The notes under the pieces are model-generated. The model saw only the letters and a list, made by a program, of their open reading frames with translations, was not told where the DNA came from and did not search any database. From an uncultured Psychrosphaera sp. (GTDB taxonomy: Bacteria; Pseudomonadota; Gammaproteobacteria; Enterobacterales; Alteromonadaceae): 64,000 nt of DNA. Made by a program: the position numbers and the translations under genes. Of the stretch, positions 7,242 through 16,491 are shown one piece after another (the stretch's first letter is position 1; the number at the start of each line of letters is the position of its first letter). The stretch covers positions 1 through 64,000 of the forward strand of contig NZ_CANMSK010000009.1 of assembly GCF_947500655.1 (NCBI RefSeq), given 5' to 3'.

Positions 7242-10155
7242 TGGATAATTCCTGATTAATTTCTTTAACAATCTCGTCTAATGGCTTATCCGCATTAATG
7301 CTTATAACACCTTCACTAGCACTCGGTATTTCAAGTGCATCAAACTGTGTGCTTAATAATGCAGGGTCAAAGAAATGATTTTCTCTTTGAGCAAGACGAG
7401 TCGCTATAATTTCTTGCGCTACATTTAAGTGAACTATATTTAGCTCAAAACCTAACTGAGCAAACATCTTTCTATGCTCTGCTTTTAAGCCTGAATAAGC
7501 TAATACACAAGATTGACGATTATCCAACAGCATACCTAAGAACTGTTGAATACGTTGCAGCCAAGGCAATCTGTCGTCGTCCGTTAATGGTGAGCCACTT
7601 GCCATTTTTTGTTTTGCACTTTCATCGTGAAAACTATCGGCATCTACAAATACTTGGTTGTTTAATGCAGCGACTTGCTCACCTACTGCACTTTTACCAC
7701 AACCGCTAACACCCATAACTATGGTTAATTGCGGCGAAGATAACTCTTCTAGAGGCAATACAACTTCAACTTTGTACGTTTGCCCGGCTTTGACATCACA
7801 AATTTTATGCTGTGCTGACACTTCACCGTTAATAGTAACGACTGTGTCTTTGGTTTTATCTGATTTGATAACATTTAGTTCAATGCTTGCGCCTCTAAAC
7901 TCACGTTGTACCGCTAAACTTGGCCAATGTGATGGCAATTGAGGCTGAATAAGTAAGTCATTGCCACAACCTTTAAGACCACACAAACCTTCAACCACAC
8001 TACGTAAATACCAAGCAACGGTGCCGGTATTAAATAAATGACTTGAACGCCCTGCATGATGAGGATGTTGGTAATAAGCACCGCGATAATAATTAGGCAC
8101 AAATACGGGTAATTGACCTTGCGCTTTTGCATTGGTTTGACTTGGTAACATGCGCTTTAATACGTCAAATGCTAAATCATTTTGACCTTTGGTATACAAA
8201 GCAAAACCATAAAACATAGCGGCATGGTTATACACAGAACCGTTTTCTGACACGCCTGCTGACTTTTGCGTAACACGACCAATATCTTCACGCATTTGGG
8301 TAAAACTCGGCGCTAACATAGTCACGCCATAAGGTGTGGCTAATTGAGAGAATATTTGGTTATTCATTAACTTATATTGACTGTCTGATGCAGCGTTACT
8401 TAACATGGCCCAACTTTGTGGGTTTAAGAATATTCGCCCTTCAACATCTGTTTTTGTACCAAAAACATTACCATCGTCGGTTATGCCACGGGCAAACCAA
8501 TCACCATTCCAGCAATGTTTATTTACTTGTTGATTTAATGTGTTGGCGGCAGTTACAAAGTCCGTTAATTGTTGTTGGCTTTGTGTTTGTGCATCGTCTG
8601 ATAAATAGGTTTTACAAACCGTTACCCAACAACTGATGGCATAAGAACTAGCCAGCGATAACCAAGCAGAGACACCTTTGCCTTTGTAACCAACCATATT
8701 CATTGGGTCACACCAATCGCCCTGTTCTATGTAACTCAAACCTCGCTCGTCAGTGGCACTTAATAACCACTGCATAGCTTTGTCTAAATGAACTTTAACA
8801 CTTGCGGTTTCAGGTTCAGCGTTAGGCGTCACTTCAAAAGCAACCTGCTCGCTTAAAATACTGCTATCGCCAGTTTCATCTAAGTAAGCTTGTAAACATA
8901 TCGACAGCCAAACACAGTGGTCTGTATGAGGAACTTGGTTGATATATTTAAGCTCAGCTTCATCTGTTAATAAAATACCGTCCGGCATCGCACCTGAGTT
9001 TTTTTGTTGAGACAAGGCAAGTAACAATCTTTCTCTGGTGACCGCTGGCGCAATGTAAATCATACCCATTGCATCTTGTAAGAAGTTGCGAGTTTGTGGG
9101 TCGGTACTTAGTCTGTTTACGTCACCATGGTAAAATACCTGACGTGGTAACCAATGATTTACGTAATGATCAAAGTCGGCATCTGGAGACGTTATCGATA
9201 ACGTACCTTTGCCTTTATTTATGTAATCTGAATAGTCTTGTTGTATGTCTTTAAGCTGCTCAGGCTTGGCTAACAGTTTTGCTTTTAAGGTTTTGATCTC
9301 TTCTACATTTTTTGCAGGGCCAAAGATAATGTTAAGCTCTTGCTTCTCGTTTGGTAACAAGTGTTTGTTAAACTGTTGTACTCCAGCAGGAGTTTCATAA
9401 CAGGCCGGTTTGTTTTCCAAACGAGCTTCTTGCAGCATGGATGGATTATGCATCCCCCCTTCTCCACGGAAGGTTAATAAATTACAACACCAAGAATCTG
9501 GTACTTGATCTGCCACCATATAAGTTAAGTCTTTTAACTCTTGATTCTTAAAGTAATCCTCTACTTTTTGATATGGCGTAACTGACGTTGCAACTATTCC
9601 TGAGAGCTCCGTATTAAAGTCGGCAGATTGGCTCATCCATGACATATAACCAATAGAAAAACACGGATAGATAGAAATCGATACCGCTGTAGCGTTGCTA
9701 TTCACAACCTCAACTGACCATAACTCGACAACTAAATCCTTAGTTAAAGATAATGTAATTGTGAACTCAATGCCCCATTTGTTAATGATCCATTTAACAT
9801 CGCTTGTTCCGGCAGAAAAGCAGAAAGAGTCGACTTCTACGCGCATAGGTTCATATGGTGCAGAAAATATTTCGCCAGTTTCTTCATTTTTTATATAGAA
9901 GAAACGGCCTGGATGATCGGCATAATAAGGTTGCTCTGGTTGAATAAACGTCTTTGCTTCTAGATTAGGCGCATAAGAATACTTTGATGGCTCTGGCTGC
10001 ATAAACTGTGAGGTCATGTAACCTCGGCAGTTTATTTGAGCCACCATTTTAGAATTCCACAAAAAAGTGGTCGCACTAGGCATAGTTAAAGGGCTGAACA
10101 ATTCTGTTCTTGCTAAGTCATTTTTGACTGTATTAGTAAATGTATTCATTGACAT
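7234..10155 (-). CDS. GH94 disaccharide phosphorylase fused to gluconokinase (probable cellobionate phosphorylase)
   Basis: A 973-residue two-enzyme fusion without signal peptide, so cytosolic. Residues 1 to about 795 are a full-length GH94 inverting phosphorylase; the general-acid region is GDWCDPMN (479-486, Asp480/Asp483), and a 'TGTVAWYL' segment near residue 738 fits the phosphate-binding part. Residues about 807-973 are a complete GntK-type gluconokinase with P-loop GVSGCGKS (815-822) and 'DADSFH', 'LTDDDRLPWL', 'YSGLKAEHR'. GH94 includes cellobionic acid phosphorylases, which give glucose-1-phosphate and gluconate; a fused kinase turning gluconate into 6-phosphogluconate fits that activity well. 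Specificity is inferred from the fusion. It lies 4 bp after the GPH symporter gene and overlaps the CBM9-like gene by 8 bp. Cellobiose or laminaribionate as substrate remain possible. Confidence 0.85.
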   Translation of the reverse strand: MSMNTFTNTVKNDLARTELFSPLTMPSATTFLWNSKMVAQINCRGYMTSQFMQPEPSKYSYAPNLEAKTFIQPEQPYYADHPGRFFYIKNEETGEIFSAPYEPMRVEVDSFCFSAGTSDVKWIINKWGIEFTITLSLTKDLVVELWSVEVVNSNATAVSISIYPCFSIGYMSWMSQSADFNTELSGIVATSVTPYQKVEDYFKNQELKDLTYMVADQVPDSWCCNLLTFRGEGGMHNPSMLQEARLENKPACYETPAGVQQFNKHLLPNEKQELNIIFGPAKNVEEIKTLKAKLLAKPEQLKDIQQDYSDYINKGKGTLSITSPDADFDHYVNHWLPRQVFYHGDVNRLSTDPQTRNFLQDAMGMIYIAPAVTRERLLLALSQQKNSGAMPDGILLTDEAELKYINQVPHTDHCVWLSICLQAYLDETGDSSILSEQVAFEVTPNAEPETASVKVHLDKAMQWLLSATDERGLSYIEQGDWCDPMNMVGYKGKGVSAWLSLASSYAISCWVTVCKTYLSDDAQTQSQQQLTDFVTAANTLNQQVNKHCWNGDWFARGITDDGNVFGTKTDVEGRIFLNPQSWAMLSNAASDSQYKLMNNQIFSQLATPYGVTMLAPSFTQMREDIGRVTQKSAGVSENGSVYNHAAMFYGFALYTKGQNDLAFDVLKRMLPSQTNAKAQGQLPVFVPNYYRGAYYQHPHHAGRSSHLFNTGTVAWYLRSVVEGLCGLKGCGNDLLIQPQLPSHWPSLAVQREFRGASIELNVIKSDKTKDTVVTINGEVSAQHKICDVKAGQTYKVEVVLPLEELSSPQLTIVMGVSGCGKSAVGEQVAALNNQVFVDADSFHDESAKQKMASGSPLTDDDRLPWLQRIQQFLGMLLDNRQSCVLAYSGLKAEHRKMFAQLGFELNIVHLNVAQEIIATRLAQRENHFFDPALLSTQFDALEIPSASEGVISINADKPLDEIVKEINQELSND

Positions 10156-10159
10156 GATC

Positions 10160-11545
10160 TTATTCTGTTGTCCCAGCTTGATAATTACTTTTTAGTTTTA
10201 AGTCGTTTTGTACTTGCTCTAATGTTTTTTGTCCTAGTGGATAAAACCAAATGCACACAACGGCTAATACCGCAAAAACGGCAGGTATGAGTGACATTAA
10301 TAAAACAATGCCCATTTCTGATGCTGAGTTTTGTGCTTGGTTAGCGACATATCCCAACGAACCTAATAACCAGCCCATCATGCCGCCTGCAATTGCGCCA
10401 CCTAGCTTTTGTGCAAAAGCCGCTGCTGAGAAAACCATAGCGGTTGCGCGTCTGCCATTTTTCCATTCAGAATAATCCGCGGTATCGGCATACATAGAAA
10501 ATACTAATGGTGATTTAGGCCCTAAACATAAGCCTATTAATATTTGAACCGCGAATATCAAAGGAATATTATCTTTAGGCAGAAAGAAAAATATCACGGA
10601 TAGGATGGCAACGAGCCCCATTAAGATAAGTAACAATTTCTTTTTATCTAAAAACTTCACCAATATAGGTGTTAATGCCGCACCAGCCATTAAACTAAGC
10701 ATGTAGGCCATAGAGAAAGAGCCAATTAGGTCTTCACGGCCAACAAAATACTTAAAGTAAAATGTACCTGAGCTACCGCGTAAGGTAATCGTTAACATGA
10801 TGATCAAAGCAAGACTGAATAAGATAATCCAAGGTTTGTTTTTAGTTAAATCTTTAAGGTCTTGTAGTATTGGTGTTTTTTGCTCTGCTGGAGGTGATAT
10901 TCTTTCTTTAGTGGTAGCAAAGGTAATAAAAAATAGAATCGCTGCAACAGCACCATAAAGCGCCATTGTTAACTGCCAACCTAAAATCTCATTACCATTA
11001 CCTAAGTATTCAACTAAGTCTGGCGTTAAGTACGCAACGATAGTTCCGCCAGAGAATGCACCTATAAAGCGGAAACTGGTTAATGTTGTACGTTGATTTG
11101 AATCTGAGGTGATCACGCCCATAAGCGCACCGTATGGCACGTTGATGAAAGTGTAAGCTAACATCATAAAGATATAAGTAGCATACGCCCAAATCAGCTT
11201 ACCTGAGTCTCCAACATCTGGCACAGTGAAGGTTAATATTCCAGCCGCCACGATAGGAATTATGCCCCAAAGTAGATAAGGTCTGAATTTACCGTACTTG
11301 GATGACGTTCTATCTGCCATTGCCCCCATAAGCGGATCTGAGAAAGCGTCAATTAAACGCGTCACCAACATCATGGTACCTACAGCGGTTGCAGATAGAC
11401 CAAACACATCGGTATAAAAGATAAACAAAAACACATCAAATACACGCCAATAAAAATTAGACGCCACGTCCCCACATGCGTATCCGACTTTCTCTTTTAA
11501 CGATAATTTATTTGATTGCTCAATAGATGAACGACTGACTTCCAT
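10160..11545 (-). CDS. GPH-family sugar:cation symporter (MFS)
   Basis: A 461-residue inner-membrane carrier with 12 predicted hydrophobic segments, of the glycoside-pentoside-hexuronide (MelB-like) group. Marks of the family: 'GYACGDVASNFYW' near residue 22, 'LVTRLIDAFSDPLMGAMADRT' (the Asp-rich helix that binds cation and sugar), 'KYGKFRPYLLWG', and 'YADTADYSEWKNGRR' near residue 352. It is the first gene of a three-gene operon with the GH94/kinase fusion (4-bp gap) and the CBM9-like protein, so it probably imports the disaccharide that the fusion cleaves. A palindromic TGTAAGCGCTTACA operator lies 48 bp upstream of the ATG. Confidence 0.9.
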   Translation of the reverse strand: MEVSRSSIEQSNKLSLKEKVGYACGDVASNFYWRVFDVFLFIFYTDVFGLSATAVGTMMLVTRLIDAFSDPLMGAMADRTSSKYGKFRPYLLWGIIPIVAAGILTFTVPDVGDSGKLIWAYATYIFMMLAYTFINVPYGALMGVITSDSNQRTTLTSFRFIGAFSGGTIVAYLTPDLVEYLGNGNEILGWQLTMALYGAVAAILFFITFATTKERISPPAEQKTPILQDLKDLTKNKPWIILFSLALIIMLTITLRGSSGTFYFKYFVGREDLIGSFSMAYMLSLMAGAALTPILVKFLDKKKLLLILMGLVAILSVIFFFLPKDNIPLIFAVQILIGLCLGPKSPLVFSMYADTADYSEWKNGRRATAMVFSAAAFAQKLGGAIAGGMMGWLLGSLGYVANQAQNSASEMGIVLLMSLIPAVFAVLAVVCIWFYPLGQKTLEQVQNDLKLKSNYQAGTTE

Positions 11546-11592
11546 ATAACTTAACCTTGCTATTTATTATTTGTGACTATTCAAACATCTTA

Positions 11593-11606
11593 TGTAAGCG
11601 CTTACA
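11593..11606. promoter_or_regulatory. LacI-family operator, perfect palindrome
   Basis: TGTAAGCGCTTACA is a perfect 14-bp palindrome with central CG, the classic form bound by LacI/GalR-family regulators. It sits 47 bp upstream of the GPH symporter start in the divergent region 11546-11850. The LacI-type gene at 27295-28293 is the only such regulator in the window and is the likely binder. Confidence 0.8.
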
Positions 11607-11711
11607 ATGAAATTTTGATCATAGTGATTATTTATTACAATCTAGCCCACAGCCACCATGGCATAAGGAGTTATAGAGCTTTAACTCTATAATACCATTA
11701 CAAATTTACCC

Positions 11712-11740
11712 TTGACGATGTACGTATTTTGGATTATTTT
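11712..11740 (+). promoter_or_regulatory. sigma-70-like promoter of the TonB receptor gene
   Basis: TTGACG (11712-11717), 17-bp spacer, TATTTT (11735-11740). The predicted start of transcription near 11747 falls inside the first of two operator-like palindromes, an arrangement suited to repression. The 5' leader to the ATG would be about 100 bases. Confidence 0.55.
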
Positions 11741-11745
11741 ATGGA

Positions 11746-11759
11746 TGTAAGCGCTTTCA
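11746..11759. promoter_or_regulatory. LacI-family operator
   Basis: TGTAAGCGCTTTCA, one base from the perfect palindrome at 11593. It lies right after the -10 box of the predicted promoter of the TonB-dependent receptor gene. Confidence 0.75.
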
Positions 11760-11779
11760 GTTTTTGCAACAGGAAACGA

Positions 11780-11793
11780 TGTAAGCGCTTTCA
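11780..11793. promoter_or_regulatory. LacI-family operator
   Basis: A second TGTAAGCGCTTTCA, 34 bp centre-to-centre from the copy at 11746, about three helical turns, so two dimers could bind the same face. It is about 58 bp upstream of the TonB receptor ATG. Confidence 0.75.
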
Positions 11794-11850
11794 GTGCGGA
11801 TAAACTAATAATATAAAATCACAACATCAACAGGAAAGTGCGAGAATAAT

Positions 11851-14800
11851 ATGAAAAATAATCGCTTTACAAAAACACAAATAGCAACCAGCTTATCAAT
11901 CGCTTTAGGTGCATTTTCTGCACCTATGGTTTATGCAGCCGATGAAGCAGCAGACAATGTAGAAGTAATCGAAGTACGTGGTATTCGCGGCAGTTTAGTA
12001 AAATCAACTGCAATGAAGAGAAACGCGACAGGCGTTGTAGATTCGATTTCATCAGAAGATATAGGTAAATTTCCTGATACAAACCTTGCTGAATCACTTC
12101 AGCGTATTACAGGTGTATCAATTGACCGTGAAAATGGCGAAGGTTCAAAAGTAACTGTTCGTGGTTTTGGTCCAGATTTTAATATGGTAACACTTAATGG
12201 CAGAACTATGCCGGCGTCAAGCTTACCAGGAGGCGGTGGTACTGCTAACTCTCGTGCGTTTGACTTTTCTAACTTAGCATCAGATGCAGTTAGTGCGGTA
12301 GCCGTTTATAAAACGGGTCAGGCTAGTATTGCAACTGGTGGTATTGGTGCGACGATTGATATTGTTACAGGCAAACCATTAGACAACCCAGGTATGCATG
12401 CAAGCATAGGCGGTAAAGCATTAATGGACACAACCAATCGTGTTGGTAGTGACATTACTCCTGAACTTTCTGGTTTATTTAGCTGGACTGATGAAGAAGA
12501 AACTCTTGGTGCTTCAATTACTTTTAATACACAAAAACGTGATAGTTCAGCATCCGGCGCTTTTGTTAACCAGTGGAAAACGAATCCTTATGATGGCGTA
12601 ATCCCTAAAGAAAGCACTGATATTTCTTTAACTAATGAACCTGACATTGGTCAATTGTACTCTATCCCTTCTGATTTAAGATATAAAATATCTGATAGAG
12701 AACGTGAGCGCGTTAATACTCAAGTAACATTACAATATCGTCCAATAGATAGATTAACTGCGACATTAGACTATACATATTCAAAGCAAGACTTATTTGA
12801 AGCTCGCGCTGAACAATCTGTTTGGATCGATGACTCTTACACAACCGAATTAACTTTTGATGATGAAATCGTGACAACTCCTGTTGATTTCACTCAAGAC
12901 CGTCTTGAGTTAGCTCCTCGTGATTTAGGGTTGGCATTACAAGAACTTAATCAAGTTAATGAAAATAACTCAGTTGGACTTAATTTAGTTTATGAAGTAA
13001 GCGATGAATTAGTACTTGTTTTTGATGCTCACTCATCAACTGCTGAAAGTTCACCTGATGCGCCTTATGGTAGCTGGATGAATGTTGGTTTAGGTGCAAA
13101 TGTTGTTGCTGGTCAAAACGTGGACTACTCAAAAGAGTTTCCAATAATGACTATCGACTTTGATGATTGTGATGCAGCTCGCGGATTAAATTGTAACACC
13201 GAGTTAGATATTTCAGATGTTGGTACTTCTATCTTAGATATGAATAGAGCAACTCAAAAATCGACTATTGATGAAGTTAGATTATCAGGTAGTTATGAAA
13301 TGGACTTTGATGGTATTGAATTACTTGAAAGTGGTAAAATTGATTTCGGTATCGGTTCTCGTACCATGGAAAGCCACTCACAACAAAGTTTAACTCGTCA
13401 TACTATGGGTAACTGGGGTATCGAAAATCCAGGTGAATTACCTGAAGGTTATCTTGATAAAGTTAATTTCCTTGCTGAATTTGACGATTACGATACAACT
13501 GGTGCATTTAGCCAAGGCTTTACAGGTGATGCTGCGCAAATTGCTACATGGGCCGCTGAAGAATACGGTTTTGATTTAGTAGCTAACAATGCAAATGCAA
13601 CAGATCGAACAATTACAGAAGAGATAACGACTGCATTTGCTCAATTCTCAACATACGGTTATATAAGTGAATTACCATTCAACCTTTCTGTTGGGTTACG
13701 TTATGAAAACACTGATATCACATCTTCAGCACAAGTAACTTTACCAAATGCTGTTGCATGGGAATCAGATAACGACTTCAATGTTCGTTTTGGTGAAGGT
13801 GCAGAGTCTTATTCTGAATCAGCAAGTTACGATCACTTATTACCAAGCTTGAACTTCGATATTAGTTTAAGACAAGATGTTAAAGCTCGTTTTTCTTATA
13901 GCACAACTATCGCTCGTCCTACGTACGATCAATTAAGCACTGCAGCTAGTGATGTTTCTGGTCCAACTGGCCCTACAATTCTAACTGGAACTACAAATGG
14001 TTCAGCTTCAAACGGTAATGTAGCCTTAATACCATTAGAGTCAGATAATATTGACTTGTCTGTTGAATGGTACTTTGATGATGCAAGTTATGTGTCTGTT
14101 GGTTATTACCAAAAAAATATTGCAAACTTCACAGGTCGTGAGCCAGTTACTGAAAATGTATATGGGTTACGTGATGCGACAGCAGGTCCTCGTGCATTAG
14201 CAGCTCAACAAGCACTAATAGACTTAGATATTGCTGTTACTGATGCTAACTTATTTGGCATGATTGCAGCCACAGAAAATGGCATAACATTTAACTTAGC
14301 TGACGTTGAACAGTACGGTATCGACTATGATATTTTACCAAACAGCGATGATCCATTAATGGACTTTAATGTAACTAAGTTTGTTAATAATGAAGAAGCT
14401 AGTATTGATGGTTTTGAACTTGCTATACAACACTTCTTTGGTGACAGTGGCTTTGGTTTCCAAGCTAACTACACAACAGTTAACGGTGATATTGGGTTTG
14501 ATAACAATGGTGATCCATCAATCACTCAATTTGCATTGGTTGGTTTAAGTGATACTGCTAACTTAGTAGCTATATATGAAAAAGATGGCTTCCAAGCTCG
14601 TATTGCTTATAACTGGCGTGACAAGTTCTTGAACAGTCAAGCGCGATTTGTAAATGAACCTGGTTATACTGAAGCGTATGCTCAGATTGACTTCAATGCT
14701 TCATACCAAGTCAACGAAGAATTATCTGTTTTCTTCGAAGGTATTAACTTAACTGGTGAAGATACACGTACTCATGGCCGTACAGCTGCTCAATTATGGA

Positions 14801-14853
14801 GTTTAGAAGAACAAAAAGCACGCTTTGCTCTAGGTGCTCGTTATAACTTCTAA
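11851..14853 (+). CDS. TonB-dependent receptor for carbohydrate uptake
   Basis: A 1000-residue outer-membrane receptor. Signal peptide at residues 1-29 (cleavage near VYAA), a short extension, then the plug domain with 'VEVIEVRGIRGSL', 'DTNLAESLQRITGV' and 'KVTVRGFGPDFNMVTLNGR' (about 37-120), followed by a 22-strand-type barrel ending in the terminal Phe of 'ALGARYNF'. The plug wording is that of the large Xanthomonas/Caulobacter-type family of receptors for oligosaccharides. Two LacI-type operators and a sigma-70 promoter precede it. It is 99 bp upstream of two halogenase-like genes, with a strong terminator between them. Substrate is inferred from the neighbours to be beta-gluco-oligosaccharides or their oxidised forms. 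Confidence 0.92.
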   Translation: MKNNRFTKTQIATSLSIALGAFSAPMVYAADEAADNVEVIEVRGIRGSLVKSTAMKRNATGVVDSISSEDIGKFPDTNLAESLQRITGVSIDRENGEGSKVTVRGFGPDFNMVTLNGRTMPASSLPGGGGTANSRAFDFSNLASDAVSAVAVYKTGQASIATGGIGATIDIVTGKPLDNPGMHASIGGKALMDTTNRVGSDITPELSGLFSWTDEEETLGASITFNTQKRDSSASGAFVNQWKTNPYDGVIPKESTDISLTNEPDIGQLYSIPSDLRYKISDRERERVNTQVTLQYRPIDRLTATLDYTYSKQDLFEARAEQSVWIDDSYTTELTFDDEIVTTPVDFTQDRLELAPRDLGLALQELNQVNENNSVGLNLVYEVSDELVLVFDAHSSTAESSPDAPYGSWMNVGLGANVVAGQNVDYSKEFPIMTIDFDDCDAARGLNCNTELDISDVGTSILDMNRATQKSTIDEVRLSGSYEMDFDGIELLESGKIDFGIGSRTMESHSQQSLTRHTMGNWGIENPGELPEGYLDKVNFLAEFDDYDTTGAFSQGFTGDAAQIATWAAEEYGFDLVANNANATDRTITEEITTAFAQFSTYGYISELPFNLSVGLRYENTDITSSAQVTLPNAVAWESDNDFNVRFGEGAESYSESASYDHLLPSLNFDISLRQDVKARFSYSTTIARPTYDQLSTAASDVSGPTGPTILTGTTNGSASNGNVALIPLESDNIDLSVEWYFDDASYVSVGYYQKNIANFTGREPVTENVYGLRDATAGPRALAAQQALIDLDIAVTDANLFGMIAATENGITFNLADVEQYGIDYDILPNSDDPLMDFNVTKFVNNEEASIDGFELAIQHFFGDSGFGFQANYTTVNGDIGFDNNGDPSITQFALVGLSDTANLVAIYEKDGFQARIAYNWRDKFLNSQARFVNEPGYTEAYAQIDFNASYQVNEELSVFFEGINLTGEDTRTHGRTAAQLWSLEEQKARFALGARYNF

Positions 14854-14878
14854 GTAAAATAGTTATTAATCAATAATC

Positions 14879-14911
14879 AAAATGCCGTATAGTTAATACG
14901 GCATTTTTTTT
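14879..14911 (+). terminator. terminator after TonB receptor gene
   Basis: AAATGCCGTAT and ATACGGCATTT form an 11-bp stem with a 4-5-base loop, followed by a run of T. It would partly separate the receptor gene from the halogenase-like pair downstream, which then depend on read-through or their own promoter. Confidence 0.88.
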
Positions 14912-14952
14912 GACCGAGACTAATTATAATTGCTATAAAAAATAGGCAAAAA

Positions 14953-16491
14953 ATGGATACAAAAATTAATCATATTGTTGTCGTTGGTGGCGGATCTGCT
15001 GGTTGGTTAACTGCAGGGTTACTAGCGGCTGAACATGGGCAACAGCTTAAAATATCTTTAATTGAATCACCTCATATTAATACCTTAGGCGTTGGTGAAG
15101 GTACTTGGCCTTCAATGCGTAATACATTACAACGAATTGGTATTGAGGAAATAGATTTTCTACGAACTTGTGATGCATCATTTAAACAGGGATCTAAATT
15201 CATTAATTGGTGTAATGATCAAGGTAATGACTTTTATTATCACCCTTTTATGTCACCTACTGGCTATGAACATATTAATTTACATAGCGTATGGCAATCT
15301 CAAGCTCCACATCAAACATTCGCATCAGCTATTAACAACCAAAGTGACGTTTGCCAAGCCGGTCTTGCGCCGAAACAATTAGCAACACCATCATATGCAT
15401 CAGTGACTAATTACGGCTATCACTTAGATGCCACTAAATTTGCACAATTATTAACAACACATTGCACTACAAAGCTAGGCGTTAATCATATTCAAGATCA
15501 TATTATTAGTATTAATAATGATAGCGACGATTACATACAATCTATTGAGACCGAAAGTGGACAAACTATTAAAGGTGATCTATTTATTGATTGCTCTGGA
15601 TTAACTGGGTTATTAATTGGTCAACACTATGGCATCAAAAACCTTAGTCAAAAGCACATTCTATTTAATGACTCAGCATTAGCAGTGCAAGTACAATATG
15701 AAAATGATGACTCACCTATTGAGTCAGCCACGTTATCAACCGCAGTCGATAATGGCTGGATATGGGATATAGGATTGCCTAGTCGTCGTGGAACAGGACA
15801 CGTTTATTCGAGTCAGTATCAGACTGATGAACAGGCAAAAGAAACGTTAACCAAATACCTTAGTGAAACGATAGGAACTGAAAAAACGCAAGCTCTCAGT
15901 TTTAGAAAAATATCTTTTGAACCAGCTTATAGAAAGAAATTCTGGCATAAAAATGTAGTGGCGGTTGGTATGTCTGCCGGTTTCATCGAGCCCCTTGAAG
16001 CTTCTGCATTAGCACTCGTCGAGCTGTCTATATCAATGATCAGTGAACAGATGCCTAAAAACAGAGAACAAATGGCTATTATTGAAAAGCGATTTAACCA
16101 GCGCTTTGAATATCGCTGGCAACGTATAATTGAGTTTTTAAAACTGCATTACGTCATCAGTAAGCGTGAAGGTAAATATTGGGATGCTCATAAAGCTTCA
16201 GATTCTATACCTTCAAGATTGCAGGAGTTATTAACGCTTTGGAAATATCAGACACCGAGTCGTTATGACCTACCTGAGCAAGAAGAGATTTTTCCATCCG
16301 TCAGCTATCAATATGTACTTTACGGCATGGGTTTTAAAACAAGTCCTGTTCAATTGAGCCAAGAAAAACAAAAAATAGGTGCTCAATTAATTCTACAAAA
16401 CACTCAAAAAACCAAACAATGTTTAGATGGATTACCCTCTAATCGTACTTTAATTCGCTCTCTTATTACGCAGTCACCTAAGGAGTTATAA
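14953..16491 (+). CDS. tryptophan-halogenase-like flavoprotein (first of pair)
   Basis: A 512-residue FAD-dependent protein of the tryptophan 7-halogenase family. The FAD-binding GGGSAGW is at residues 12-18. Lys78 in 'DASFKQGSK' matches the catalytic lysine (Lys79 in PrnA). The second family motif WxWxIP is altered: here it reads GWIWDIGLP. There is no signal peptide. It overlaps the next gene by one base (TAATG). Halogenase-like genes beside sugar TonB receptors are common in Alteromonadales, Xanthomonas and Caulobacter loci, but their real reaction is not settled. Halogenation of a small molecule is therefore a family label only. The altered motif makes a different flavin chemistry possible. 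Confidence 0.85.
   Translation: MDTKINHIVVVGGGSAGWLTAGLLAAEHGQQLKISLIESPHINTLGVGEGTWPSMRNTLQRIGIEEIDFLRTCDASFKQGSKFINWCNDQGNDFYYHPFMSPTGYEHINLHSVWQSQAPHQTFASAINNQSDVCQAGLAPKQLATPSYASVTNYGYHLDATKFAQLLTTHCTTKLGVNHIQDHIISINNDSDDYIQSIETESGQTIKGDLFIDCSGLTGLLIGQHYGIKNLSQKHILFNDSALAVQVQYENDDSPIESATLSTAVDNGWIWDIGLPSRRGTGHVYSSQYQTDEQAKETLTKYLSETIGTEKTQALSFRKISFEPAYRKKFWHKNVVAVGMSAGFIEPLEASALALVELSISMISEQMPKNREQMAIIEKRFNQRFEYRWQRIIEFLKLHYVISKREGKYWDAHKASDSIPSRLQELLTLWKYQTPSRYDLPEQEEIFPSVSYQYVLYGMGFKTSPVQLSQEKQKIGAQLILQNTQKTKQCLDGLPSNRTLIRSLITQSPKEL

Noticed and set aside
7700..7780. Possibility that the GH94-gluconokinase joint is a sequencing frameshift artefact joining two genes
   Set aside because: The frame is continuous, there is no start with a ribosome site for a separate kinase at the joint, and the linker reads smoothly into the kinase first strand. 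A sequencing error that fused two genes would need to remove a stop exactly.
7011..9898. Several open frames opposite and within the GH94-kinase fusion
   Set aside because: They are shadows of a strongly coding frame; the fusion frame has continuous family motifs from end to end.
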